Origin: Rhizoctonia solani
Lineage: Eukaryota > Basidiomycota > Agaricomycetes > Cantharellales > Ceratobasidiaceae
DNA length: 64,000 nucleotides
Direction: 5' to 3'
Assembly (NCBI RefSeq): GCF_016906535.1
Contig: NC_057381.1
Location: 1,116,001-1,180,000 of the forward strand
Positions 53,133 to 64,000 of this stretch are shown piece by piece. The position numbers and the translations under genes were made by a program. How positions within the stretch are numbered: the stretch's first letter is position 1; the number at the start of each line of letters is the position of its first letter. The notes beneath the pieces were generated by a model. That model was not told where the DNA came from, did no database searches, and saw nothing but the letters and a program-made list of their open reading frames with translations.

Positions 53133-56100
53133 ATGGCCGTACCCGATAAATCAACCAATGCCACTTTTGCTAACCAGTCATCATTACCAAGTTGCCTATT
53201 CCTCCGTTGAAAGACACTTGCGAACGTTATCTGAGGGCGTTGTCAGCGCTCCAAGATGAGCGAGAGCACCACGCCACGAAGCTTGCAGTAGAAGATTTCC
53301 TCGCACGCTCTGGTCCCATGTGGGACGCCAAGCTTCGAGAGTATGCCGAGACGAAAGATAGGTACGAAGCCCGGAAATGCCGAACTTCGGGCATGACTGA
53401 CATTCAATACGCTATCAGTTACATTGAAGAGTTTTGGTATGAATCGTACTTGTCTCATTCAGACCCCGTCGTTCTGGCCTTGAATCCCTTCTTCGTCCTA
53501 GAGTAAGTTTCACGTGAAACCCATCAATAATGTCTTAACAGTCGCTATGAATTACAGAGATGATCCAAATCCGGCACGAGGAGCACAGTTACAGCGGGCA
53601 GCTTCCCTGATCACAGCCTCTTTGGGATTTGTCCATGATCTTCGTGCGGGAATTCTTGAGCCAGATGCTGTTCGAACGACAAAACTCGATATGGACCAGT
53701 ATACTCGACTCTTTGGAACTTCTCGGATACCGACTCAGGTAAGTTAGGTTCCAATAGTGCAACGTGGCAAGTAACTCATGCTGCCCATAAGCATGGATGT
53801 CGGATGTCCGTTACACCCAATTCTCGACACATTGTCGTCCTCCGAAGAGGCCAGATCTGTAAGTTGCTGATTGTGACTGTATCGGGACATGTGCTGAAGA
53901 GAATCGCAGATCATTTTGACTGTTTAGACTCGAATAACCGGCCCATCGTAACTGAGCAAGATATTCTACGAAACCTCAAGGCTATCGTTGCCGATGCGGA
54001 CCAAACCCCTGTTCACGAGGTTGGTAGCTTCTCGTGGATTTGAGTGCAACCTACTGAAACCCAGGGTACCAGGCTGCTAAATCTTCCGTTGGATTGCTCA
54101 CCACCGAGAATCGAAAGATTTGGTCACAGCTGCGACAGACTATTCATAACAGTTCCCCTTCGAATGCGAGCAGCCTCGAGGTAATCGACGAAGCACTTTT
54201 CATTGTTTGTCTCGGTGAGTCGCTACCGGTTGACCTGAAACACCTTACACTTACACTCTAATGCCAGATGATGCGGCCCCTGAGGACCTAGGGGAACTTT
54301 GCGGTAACTTCCTCTGTGGTACCTATGGTCTTTCAGGAGGTGTCCAGGTCGGGACGTGTACCAACAGGTGGTACGATAAGGTCCGCTTCAACCCCCTTCC
54401 CCGCATACACAGTCTAATCCAATTGGTCTTGCACAGCTCCAAATCATTGTTTGCGCCAATGGTGCCGCAGGAATTAATTTTGAACATACTGGAGTTGACG
54501 GACATACAGTACTACGATATGCCGCCGACATCTTCACTGAGGGCCTCATGTTACTCGCTCGATCCATCAACCCTAAAGCACCCGTCATGTTTAAGGCTAA
54601 GCTTAGTCCTCATGCCAAAGCGAGCAAGGTATGTAGATCCTCCTGAGTTCACCACAGCCTCGTTGTATTGATGGGCCTTGCCGCAGGTTAAACCCGGACC
54701 TGATGACGTTGAGCCGGAGCCCCTTGACCCATCTCCGAAGAAATTGGAATGGGAGCTCAGCAACACACTGTTAACTGGAATCCGATTTGCTGAAACTAGG
54801 TTGAGCGATTTGATCTGCCAGGTATGCCCAATGAATCGATACCGATCTATCAATACGTGTGGCTCACGCCTTCGGTCTTTAGAATGATTGTCAAGCTTTA
54901 GAATTCACCGGCTACGGCGCCAACTTTATCAAGACTCATGGTTTCAGTCCTGATGCATTTGTGCAGATGGCGTTCCAGGCTGCCTATTTTGGCCTTTATG
55001 GTAAAGACTAATATAGGGAGCGGTTATAGAGCTATTGCTGATGGCTTGATGTAGGCCGGACTGAGTGCACATACGAGCCCGCGATGACCAAGGCATTCTT
55101 GCATGGAAGAACCGAGGCCATCCGTACTGTTCAGCCTTCTAGCGTTAACTTTACTCGGGTGAGTCTTGGTTAACGGCATGGATTATGGGCAAACTGAACT
55201 CGTTACGCTAGACTTACTTTTCCGAAGCTCCAAACAAGGAAAAAATCCAGGCCCTCCGAAATGCCTGCGTTGCCCATAGCAAACTTACCAAGGAATGTAG
55301 CCAGGGTCTTGGACAAGACAGGTAATTAAATCCATGCTTTATTCTTCTTCTAGTGATTTAATGAGCATCCAGGCACTTGTATGCACTATACTGCCTGGTC
55401 CGGCGAGAACTGAACTCAGCCCCAAGTTCGCCGGTCTCCGATTCCGGGTCTAATAAGAGTAACCAAGTCGAGATGCCATCCATTTTCAGCGATCCTGGTT
55501 GGTCTCTTCTCAACACCAGCATTCTTTCAACTTCCAACTGTGGCAATCCCGCACTTCGCCTCTTTGGCTTCGGACCTGTTGCTGCTGAGGGTTTCGGTAT
55601 AGGTTATATTATCAAGGAAGATGGCATTTCCGTCTGTGCGACGTCCAAGCATTTGCAGACTCGTCGATACTTGGATACTCTCAGCTCGTACTTGCTAGAC
55701 GTCCAACAATTGATCTTGCAGATCCATCGTGCGGCCAACGAACGAGCAGGGAACTTTGTGGACCACTCTGGTGTGCTCCGCGAAGCCAAGACAGGGAGGG
55801 TTATTGCGCATTTAAGTGCCCAGACTCCTGCTCAGACCCCCGGCCTTGGTACGCTTGAGTTGGAAGAGGAGCCTTCGAGTAAGCATGACGACTAGATTGA
55901 CGTTTCCCTCTTACTAATTTTTCGCATAGCTTCCGGTTACTCGTTCTTCGATAGTGTAAGTCGATCTCGTACCTTGGAATTTGCACTGTATTGACGTTTG
56001 CTTTTCAGGTCGAAGTACAGAGGCTCGCTCGCCGCCGCCCGAGGAATACGGCTGTTGGTAAGTTTGAAAGTGAAATCGACCCATTATTAAACTCAAATGG

Positions 56101-56141
56101 TAATTTTTGTAGGCAAAGTCCTCCAGATCTCCGAGTATTAA
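53133..56141 (+). CDS. Carnitine O-acetyltransferase, possible N-terminal frameshift
   Basis: Choline/carnitine acyltransferase family enzyme moving acetyl groups between CoA and carnitine, needed for acetate and fatty-acid growth. About 13 exons. Visible blocks: KLPIPPLKDTCERYL at the N-terminus, then FVHDLRAGILEPD, VTEQDILRNL, LTTENRKIW, the catalytic-His motif INFEHTGVDGH (about 54473-54505), IRFAETRLSDL, TGYGANFIKTHGFSPDAFVQ, GRTEAIRTVQP, and the C-terminal GFGPVAAEGFGIGY. It ends with QISEY, with no peroxisomal SKL/AKL signal, suggesting a cytosolic form like yeast Yat1/Yat2. The ATG at 53133 reads MAVPDKSTNATFANQSSLP, which continues family-like sequence, but LPK is one base out of frame (near 53187, TTACCAAG where TTACCNAAG is expected). 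No upstream ATG exists in the body frame. Confidence 0.85.
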
Positions 56142-56650
56142 AGTTACGGTATCAATTCTTAAACTTTGCATCAGGGTCTTTTGGATTTCTCATTTCTTAC
56201 TGTAATGTATATATGCAGTTGTACATGGTATATCTGAAATTAAATTGGTCAACCAATAAACCTATTCTGTTCGGGAGATTCTAGGACATACCTTTTCAGA
56301 ATGAATGTAGCACTGATTAATTTTGGCCATAACCAAACTTGGGGTTCATAGTAGCCAAATACACTTAGGTAGCTGAAATATTAATCAACTTTTCAATATC
56401 CTCATACGGGGTTCACGTCGGCTAAACTATAATTCCGCTCGTAATACATGCATACAAGGGGTTTCTAAAGTTCACAGTCCACTGTGTTTGCCTCCTGCAC
56501 TGTAGCTGCAAAATCATTCTGAAACTAATTGGCACGTGATGCGAGCTGGGGAACTATGATTGGGTGGCGCGTCCGGGTTTGCCACTGTCCACCACACTTT
56601 TTCGTAATCTGCAAGTGTATCGATTTAGCTTAAAAAGCGCGTATTTAAGC
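56142..56650. other. Intergenic upstream of SWI5-like gene
   Basis: 0.5 kb AT-rich sequence. No gene seen; holds the 3' end of the acetyltransferase transcript and the start of the next gene. Confidence 0.5.
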
Positions 56651-57112
56651 ATGAACCACACAAGAGTATGTATTAGACAAATGCGCATGCTCTCTCTCAA
56701 ACTTTTCCGCCAGGCTACAGTTTCTCAGGAAGCGGAGAACTTACAAAGGGATATAGACACTCTTCAGAAACTATTGGGGTTGGAAAAGCTTCCGAATCAT
56801 ACGTACTAGTAGCTGATTTATAATCGGGTGTAGCAATGAGGATCCACAGAAGATAGTGGACCGCCATATCAAGCTTTTGCACACATATAACGAGTCAAAG
56901 GACGCTGCTCAGGTAAGGATATACATTTGGCTCCCAACAAGATGGACTGTTGATTATGCGCCGAATAAAGGTTATTTTGGGGAGAGTAAGTCGATGGCGC
57001 ACATACATGGATATTTTACTTTACTAAATATCTATATGTACAGTTGGCTGCGATTAAACAGACTTCTGTTGCCAAAATCCACGAGGATTACGATCTTCCA
57101 TTGCAAGATTGA
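56651..57112 (+). CDS. SWI5: SWI5 homologue, recombination mediator
   Basis: Small protein of about 80 aa that with an Sfr1/Mei5 partner stabilises Rad51/Dmc1 filaments in homologous recombination. Proposed exons: 56651-56665, 56714-56778, 56834-56912, 56971-56985 (15 nt) and 57044-57112; phases close. The joined protein shows the family core: a Leu-rich helix LQRDIDTLQKLLG, then EDPQKIVDRHIKLLHTYNE, KDAAQVILGRLAAIKQTSV and the C-terminal IHEDYDLPLQD. The 15-nt exon supplies VILGR, needed to match the usual ILIGKLA stretch, which supports it. The first exon (15 nt) and start codon are the weakest part. No single open frame reveals this gene, which is why it is easily missed. Confidence 0.75.
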
Positions 57113-57496
57113 TATTATGTACGCGAAAGATGCAAAATTTTCTGCGTCACCGCCTTGTTCATCTACATACTTGTACTGCTGTATTGGGGGTTTTGTCCTC
57201 AATGCTTCAGAAACAAGTTCTGTTTGTCATGCTGCCATTCATCCTTACATCTACACCATATATCGTACTCGCTAGGTATCATAACAGACCGTTGACTAGG
57301 AACCTCCCTGAAAGCCGCATACAAGTTCTAGCAGTCTCAGCTCAAAGAGCTGATGTGGACATAGTTCTGACTTTGGAACCATTGACATATTGATTGAAAG
57401 TTTGCCCCTATTATCTCAAAGGGATTCAATTTGCAAGCTTTACAAGGCAAAAAAATACTGTGAAGTTTCAGCAAATTGCAACAAATAAACGACAGG
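57113..57496. other. Convergent intergenic, SWI5-like and alpha-galactosidase
   Basis: Short region between two convergent 3' ends. An open frame at 57109-57393 overlaps it but has no recognised motif. Confidence 0.5.
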
Positions 57497-59790
57497 TTAA
57501 TTGGCAATTCCGATACGATAAAAGTCTGGAGCATAGGCCGAGGGATTCGTGATAGTAATGATGTTGTTCTTCCCAGATTGGAATCCTGAAAGTGAAACTT
57601 TGAAGCCAGAGTATAGGATATCCCAAGTCTAATAGGATTAATATGGGTGACGGGCCTTAAGCTAACAAGTATCTGTGACTTACCATGCCCGAAATAGGGA
57701 ATTGCACCTGTACGGCGGTTCCTCCGTTCACGCTCACATACGCATTCCGGCAGTTGGAACAGGCAGTGTTGCTCATGGTCCAGTCAGCATGGATGTAGTC
57801 AAAGGCCACAAGCTTCGTTCCTCCGGCACCTCCATCGATATTGTTGAACTTAAGTGTTCCGGCTCCATTCCCAACATAACCGACCATAGTGATTGTAGAA
57901 TTGACAACCCGAGTGTTTGCGCCTCCGGAGAGTGTGTTGGACGGAGAAGCAGCAGCATAATAGGTGAAAGTTGGGGGAATTACGACCTGAATGGAGCTCA
58001 ATTTCAAGGCGAAAGATCCATGTGCAGCAATGTTGGCCGTATATCTGTAGCGCATATACAGCAAAGTTTTGCCAAGAGGATGGATAAGACTTACGAGCCG
58101 GTTAATTTGCCCAGGTTGGATCCTGTCCAAAGGTCTATAACATTGGCTGAGCTGGCTCCGATGTCTGCAAGATTGAAACTCAGGCTTCTGGCAGAATTCT
58201 GCCAGTTAATAACGACTGGATAAAATCAGATACAAACTATCAACGAGGACAGGCTCAATGTACGTACTCACGACAGTGGAGCCATCAGCAAGTGGCCCAG
58301 ACCAAACATCTTTGTCCCCAGCATAGCGTCGCTGAAGCCCAATAGACTTCCCCAGAGAGTCTTGCTGGAATCATAGCGTTTGTTAAAGGTAAGCGTGACA
58401 CTAAATATTGGTATCTTACATTCACGGCCAGCAGACGAGGATTCTTTAGGATTGCTAGCGCATCGGAAGATATAGTGGCAAGATTAGTTCCAATCAGCAA
58501 TGGGGACCTGACGTTACACCATTAGTATGTGATAGAGGCAAGTAACCTCAAGTCACCTACTTTGCAGCTGCCCAGAATGCAAAATGTGTTTTTTGCTCCT
58601 CAATAGTCATGCCTTTGTTACCCACTTCGAGCATGTCGAGGTCATTCCAGGCACCAGGCCTAGCGAACCCAGTTATTGGGAATACTTCGTTGATTATTCG
58701 TACGACGTGATCCCAGCCATCGGCAATATCGTTACTAAAAGCAGAATTTTCAGTTATGCGTCAATGAAAATGGAGAAGGTGCCTACGACATCCTCCATGA
58801 GTTCCCCGTAGGCTCCCAGCGCGCGGGGTCTTGAATTCCCCAGTTGCACTGTGGCATAAAATTTAGCCTTAATAAATAAAAATGGCAGACCAAGCACCTA
58901 CAACTGAGTAGACGATAGACTTGCCCGTAGCATTAAGGGAATCACGCATGAGCGTGTAAAATGGCTAATATCAAACGGATAATCAAGGTGGAGTTCTCTT
59001 AAGTACTGCACCAACTTACTTGCAACGGTATCGAGGGCTACGAATATAGTTTAAGAACTAATCTCAAGATGGTATTCAAAATACTTACGTTGTAGTTGAG
59101 GAACTCGTTTGGAGAGGTAATATAACAATTATCATACTTCAGATAATCAATGTTCCAGGATGCGTATAGAATCGCATCCTGTTTTTCGTATCCTACCCTC
59201 CGGTAAGTGAGTGACTCTCGCAGCAACAGTTCTATAACCGCACCTCGTGATCCCAGCCATTTGGAATTTCCACCGGACGAGTCACAAGAGTAGTATCTAG
59301 GGAATAATTATCAGCTATGGTATATGAGCTTACGGTAGGACACACCCTGCGTCACCATATAGGCCAAATTTCAACCCCTTCTGATGAACATAGTTGACCA
59401 GCGATGGTATACCGGAAGGGAATAAGGCCGTGTTCCAGGTGAAGGCTCCCGATGAGTTACGGGCCGTTCCCTGCCAACCGCAATCACTGAATATTGCTAT
59501 AAGTCAAGGCAGACAGAAATAGCGAAATAGAAGTTACATATTGAGGTATTGATAGCCAACATCCTTGAGTCCTAAGCTGACCAATTGGTCTGCTGTAGTC
59601 TTGTAGTTGGTCTCTGACCCCGAGCAACTGCGGTCTGTGATGAGACTGGGATCTCTTAAGGTATCACGAATACCCACCCAAAGGCATTGTATCCATTGAA
59701 TCCCAGTGCGGGTGTGCGTGAGAGTCCATTGTCTAAAGCAAGAGCCCCCGTAGCCGCGAGAAGCAAAGGGAGAAACTTTAGGTGGTACAT
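57497..59790 (-). CDS. Alpha-galactosidase GH27 with CBM35-like module
   Basis: Secreted glycoside hydrolase family 27 enzyme releasing terminal alpha-galactose from galactomannan and raffinose-type sugars. Signal peptide MYHLKFLPLLLAATGALA at 59790. The mature start TPALGFNGYNAFG is followed by a CSGSETNY block, DCGWQGTARNSSG, GLKFGLYGDAG, the nucleophile motif YLKYDNCYI (about 59130) and the acid/base motif GAWNDLDMLEVGN (about 58640). FWAAAKSPLLIGTNL and VWSGPLADGSTVVVVINWQNSA follow before the C-terminal beta domain. After the GH27 part a beta-sandwich extension resembling CBM35 (57500-58020) runs to FYRIGIAN and the stop at 57497. More than ten exons; the catalytic aspartates are intact and I saw no frame break. 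Together with the pectate lyases it belongs to the plant-polysaccharide set. Confidence 0.88.
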
Positions 59791-61279
59791 AGCTCGTAGG
59801 GTGATGTATGAGCGGGCTTTCGGCATCCAGAAATTTGTGAGGTGTGTGGCCCTTTAAATGGCCATTCATTCGGCGATATTTCTACTATTTGGAATCTAAT
59901 GCATCCACTAAAGCGAAGTTCTAGCTAAAGAATACGGAAAACATGCTATATGGATCAAGAAGTCGGAATCAGTCTTTTGATGAGTGAGAAGCGTAGTTAT
60001 TATTTACCATTTTTCACAAGTTCAGACATATGTAGCTAGTGGGAGGAAACTACGAATCAGGTGGATGCCGAGCTTTTGGGCGAAAAATCAGTATATCCAA
60101 GCAGCTCACCTGTAAGTTGTGCGAGGAAGTGTCAGCTTTGTTTGACGACATTTGTATATTATTCGACACGCCGACCGATCCACGTATGCGAGAAGTCATG
60201 CGCTTAACCAACATCGTTTCAAGCAACTTCGAGAACAAGAGAGGCATGAGGTGTCATTGGATGGGATGTACAACCCCATTTGGCAAATGTCACGTGAATA
60301 CGTTTGACAACGATAAATAGCGAGTACCACAACCCATGTATCTATGCATATGTCAACTTATTCATCCTTTTCAATATACGTTCACCGTTCACCGCTCACC
60401 AATCGACTTGTCACGAATCTGACCTAATCTACTCGGAATAATGAGGCTATGCATATGCGAGTTCAAAATGGGAACTGGAGGAGATCCATGCTAAACATCT
60501 ATCTTGCTATCACGAACTCGACCAACGCCAGCCGGGTTCGAGAGCGCGTGAGAGCGCGATAGTGGCATTGTATTGACTCCCTAGTGCTTCAGAGCGCCAC
60601 ATAGATGTTAGCCGGGTGATACCTATGACATCTTAATTGGCTTTTGTACGGCTTGTGGTACCAGACCAAGTGAAATGGAGGCTAATTTATATAGAATCCT
60701 GTGGGTCTCCGAAGCGCTATGAGCATATATAGCGCCACTAGGGCGCTCCCTGGCGTTCCTAAAACCTCAGCAGTCCTGGTCGAGTTGTATGTTTCGCCAA
60801 AAGAAAGTAGGTCAACGGCTAGGACGGCTAATATTGATAGAGGGGCTGATGCTACAAGAGCGCTCCTAGCAGTTGCGTAGGATGTATAAGAGCAGGGTTT
60901 GTCCTGGCGTATAATTATTGATAATACAGTCTATAAACACACTTATATAACTGACCTCTAGAGCCACTTGCAATTGTACATGTATAGCGGAATGATGAGC
61001 AAACACGGGTTATTCCAGGTCCATAAGACCCATCAAGTTGTAGCGCACCAAGTGGCCAAGCGAAGCCTGGGGATGCACTTCTCAGAGAACTTGTAGTTTA
61101 TACAAAAAGATTCGAGGTTGATTGTTGGATTTTCAAATCTCTGATTTACGGGAGCAGGTGGGATACGAGGATGCATTCAGAGGATGCAAAACTACCCAGC
61201 CTCACATCAAAATGAAGAGGCCCTCCAGAGGTACTCCGCAATATAACATTAAACATAAAAATCTAGTAAGATAAACATA
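59791..61279. other. Intergenic right of alpha-galactosidase
   Basis: No gene recognised. The first 150 bp are the alpha-galactosidase promoter. A cluster of GAGCGC/AGCGCC words between 60540 and 60870 includes a short hairpin at 60731-60747. Confidence 0.5.
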
Positions 61280-62270
61280 CATCAAGAATACACGAGATCT
61301 AAGGCACACCACCAGTTTCCAACCCCTCCGAAGGCTTCAGCTATCGTCCGCCACAGGCAAACTCTCGGGGTAAGTCTGAGGTGATTGAGAGGAAAATAAA
61401 TGGCCACATTCGTTTCCCTGAAGTAGAGTAGCCTTGCCCATATTTTCGGCCAATTTTCTGTATTTTCTCTCCGTGTTTCCCTCCCATTCCTAGGACTCGG
61501 GTTTTCAGCACAAGCGGGATCTGGGCTCGGGTCGAACTTACCCAATAGCCAAACCCATTAGGTGGCATCAGTATGAGATTGATATTAGCAAGACGAGTTC
61601 GCTTTCATAAAGGATACATACCTTGTGAGGTCGATAAGTACGATCTTCAGATAGCTTACGGCGGTTAAACTGATGAAAATGTGGCGTGCCCCATGGCGTG
61701 AGCTCATATGGTCAATACACAGAGAAACCCTCCACTGTGATGAAAAAGAGCGTAATATTCTACCTACATTAAGATTGAGTGATGGGTTATCAAGAGCGTC
61801 GAGAAGTTCTGGGGAGGAAACAGAGCTGGCAGCTGGATTTTCAGATGCTGTAACCGACCTCAGTGATCAGTTGCTGAACCATATAACTAGGCTAGCAACT
61901 GACCTCCAATATACACGTCTTTATCCATTAGCTCATAGCATACTTGTTTAAGGTATTCATCCTCGGTGCTGAGGATAGTATTGTTGCGGTCACTGGAGAA
62001 AGGAGATGTAAACAGTGTCAGGCAGGCGCTTTGTTCTTCATCCCAATTAAACGATTGTTCTCGGGATGTTGTAACTAGAATTCTTTCAGTATCACAGCCA
62101 ATTCTGATAGATCTAATTTTACTTTGTTGGGAGTTTTGTGTGTGCGTTACCTTGCTTACTTCGGTATCGCCCATGATCAAATGTGATAAGGCGGGATGTA
62201 TGCTATCGAAGGATGGTGAAAGGGGATCGAATAATTTGTATCTGTGGATAGCAAACAAAGCGTGTCGCTA
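61280..62270 (-). other. Possible multi-exon gene, unassigned
   Basis: Several reverse-strand segments look like exons flanked by GT and AG. One begins after CTATCCACAG near 62247 and runs through FDPLSPSFDSIHPALSHLIM to about 61890. Others include ASENPAASSVSSPELLDALD (about 61790-61855), FNRRKLSEDRTYRPHK (about 61630-61670, followed by GTATGT), LILMPPNGFGYW (about 61545-61580, followed by GTAAGT) and a terminal segment NECGHLFSSQSPQTYPES. No domain was recognised, and I could not close all phases or find a start. It might be a diverged regulator or a degraded gene. Confidence 0.3.
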
Positions 62271-63265
62271 GGAGTGAGATTCGAGTTCAGTATTAGAGAC
62301 GCTCTTTGAAGGAGCAGAAACCGGTTTGGTGGCTAGCTCTCAACTTACCGCGTGACTACATCCACGCACGATCCGCACTCTTGTCACAATGGAAAGATTC
62401 TGGATATTACGGAGCGGCTACGTTGTGGCGGGATTGAGCGCACTCTCAATTCAGGTTTCAGACAAAATTCGTGATGGCTTGGCTAGTGCTATTTGTGATA
62501 TCCAGGACCAACGTTAAGCCATTAAGCCATGGCGATGGAACCGCGACAGCATACATATTGTTAATTATTAACACTTGTTGGCGATCATAAACGACTCGTT
62601 GTTTCCACGTGGAGTCGTACTCAGAGTTCTCACTCTTCTGAGAGTTTTGGCTAACATGGTTTGTTGGGAGCCAGGCTCCTCAGATTCGAACATCTATCCT
62701 ATAATCATGATCTAGTTCTATTCACTAAAGTATGAGAGTCCCTTCGGAGCTCAGCAGTTAATGCTCTTCGGAAGGCATCGTTAGATTTCAAGAATATCGG
62801 GAATGGTCCAGTATCAGCGGTGTCTAACAACCCTGATTTCAGCCGTAGGTGTGACCATTAAGACAGCACCAGGTCAAGTCGTCATCTATGACCACGGGTG
62901 ACGCCAAAATCGCTTCAGGTTCGCGAACAAGCGGCTCATTTGGTTTGTTGAGTGTGAAACGACTGTGGGATATCAAACGAAACGCGTTAACCAGATCTGT
63001 CTTGCTATTGTATAGATATTGTAACCCTTAACGACAACGCCACGAAGCTTGGGTTTTATATTGAGATGCATCTCGTACGAGCCACTTGAGACGTTTGAGT
63101 CAATAAACGAATGCTTCCATTGGTTACGCTATTTGAATACATTTTAATTTAACTAGTTCACGAAGGAGTCCCATAAGATAGATAGACATAAAAGAAAGAA
63201 AGAAAGACGAATATAGAAATTGATAGAGGAAGAAAGAATAACGAAATTGAGGGCCCACTAGCTCG
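62271..63265. other. Intergenic, 1 kb
   Basis: No gene recognised, though upstream exons of the uncertain gene to the left could reach into 62300-62460. A (GAAA)n stretch lies at 63191-63208 in the 3' flank of the edge gene. Confidence 0.5.
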
Positions 63266-64000
63266 CTAATCTCGATCACGCCGCATTCCTCCAACAAGGG
63301 CCTGAAGCTTCCCCTGTACTTTGGAGATGCTCGACACCGAGCCACCGGCACCCCTATGCATCGAGCCATTGGGAGTCTGGCTGCGAGTCACAGGGGCGTC
63401 GTCCATCAGGGCATCAGAAATCGTAATCTGGAGCTCGGTCTCGTTGAGGCTCTGCCTGGGATTGGCTGCCGGGAACGTAAACTGACGTATCCTTTCAGAG
63501 CTATGGGGACCCCGGACATGGGACGCCAAGGTCGGTTTGACTCGTTGCGCTGTTTCAATCTTGGAACTCAAGATGGAAAAGGGCTGAGATATCGTAGTCT
63601 CCATGCTGAATACGCTTTGTGCACCGTGGGGTGTTCTGGGTTCTTCTGCGATCGTCGAAACCCGAGTCGGTTTTGGCTTCGATGGCAGCTGAGCTCTGAG
63701 TGGGGACGGCGCAGTAGGCTGGTAAGGCACCATGTATGCGTGCGCAGGGAGTGGAGCTCGTGTCGCGGCACCGTACATGTCCACGTTAATCGAGGAAGTG
63801 CTCGAGGCAGGGGATACAGGGGAAGTGGGGCTTCGAGAACCTTCACGGCTGTGCCTGATATTCGTAATCGCACGTTCGCGCCCGGCAGCAAATGTCTGGC
63901 CGACAAAGGACTTTTCAGATTCTGGAGAGAGTCCGGGGCTAGGCGAACGTCCCGGTAGCGCGGTGTAGTTCCTGGGCGGCGCATATGCAATGGCAAGATG
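63266..64000 (-). CDS. C-terminal part of a Ser/Pro-rich protein, cut by window edge
   Basis: The reverse frame stays open from the stop at 63266 to the right edge, so only the last 244 codons are visible. The visible part is rich in Ser, Pro, Thr and Arg with SP/TP motifs (GRSPSPGLSPES, SPTSPVSPASSTSS), suggesting a disordered, phosphorylated tail. It ends with a Gly/Ser linker and a short basic helix (KVQGKLQALVGGMRRDRD). No domain recognised; the functional part lies outside. Confidence 0.7.
   Translation of the reverse strand, partial: HLAIAYAPPRNYTALPGRSPSPGLSPESEKSFVGQTFAAGRERAITNIRHSREGSRSPTSPVSPASSTSSINVDMYGAATRAPLPAHAYMVPYQPTAPSPLRAQLPSKPKPTRVSTIAEEPRTPHGAQSVFSMETTISQPFSILSSKIETAQRVKPTLASHVRGPHSSERIRQFTFPAANPRQSLNETELQITISDALMDDAPVTRSQTPNGSMHRGAGGSVSSISKVQGKLQALVGGMRRDRD

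Overview
The window is nuclear DNA of a filamentous fungus, most likely an Agaricomycete of the Rhizoctonia (Cantharellales) type. The grounds are genes cut by many 48-62 nt introns, frequent micro-exons, and a gene content of PL3 pectate lyases, MYND proteins, a fasciclin protein, a GH27 alpha-galactosidase and a Tad/I-like LINE. The organism is my inference; the gene families are read from conserved motifs.

Layout. 0.96-7.8 kb (+): a full ABCC-type ABC transporter. 8.7-11.0 kb (+): a carboxylesterase type B relic with frameshifts. 11.2-16.5 kb (-): three tandem PL3 pectate lyases; B and C are intact five-exon genes (266 and 267 aa), A is decayed, and all three carry CGG-N-CCG sites upstream. 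17.65-20.4 kb (+): a metallo-beta-lactamase-fold hydrolase pair, first copy broken, second intact (365 aa). 20.5-23.0 kb (-): two paralogous MYND zinc-finger proteins, both 195 aa after splicing. 23-26 kb: gene-poor. 26.0-29.4 kb (-): a 1019-aa fasciclin-domain membrane protein. 29.5-35.97 kb (-): an intact two-ORF LINE with a perfect 16-bp target-site duplication and an A26 tail, sitting just upstream of the TATA-like box of the fasciclin gene.

36.1-39.8 kb (-): a UBE2O-type E2/E3 ubiquitin enzyme with a 7-nt micro-exon and a GC-AG intron. 40.8-46.7 kb (+): two bHLH transcription factor paralogs. 49.2-52.1 kb (+): an amino-acid/GABA permease that resolves into 24 exons (535 aa), including exons of 7, 10 and 17 nt. 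53.1-56.1 kb (+): a carnitine acetyltransferase with one apparent N-terminal frameshift. 56.65-57.1 kb (+): a tiny five-exon SWI5 homologue. 57.5-59.8 kb (-): a GH27 alpha-galactosidase with a C-terminal CBM35-like module. 63.3 kb to the edge (-): the C-terminus of a Ser/Pro-rich protein.

Taken together the left half is accessory (secreted plant-cell-wall enzymes, detoxification or uptake functions, tandem duplications in different stages of decay, a young retroelement) and the right half is mostly conserved housekeeping and regulation. I see no self-contained defence or biosynthetic system. The most unusual material is the extreme splicing architecture, the shared CGG-N-CCG sites, the fresh LINE insertion, and a recurring minus-one lesion in short homopolymers that could be biology or assembly error.
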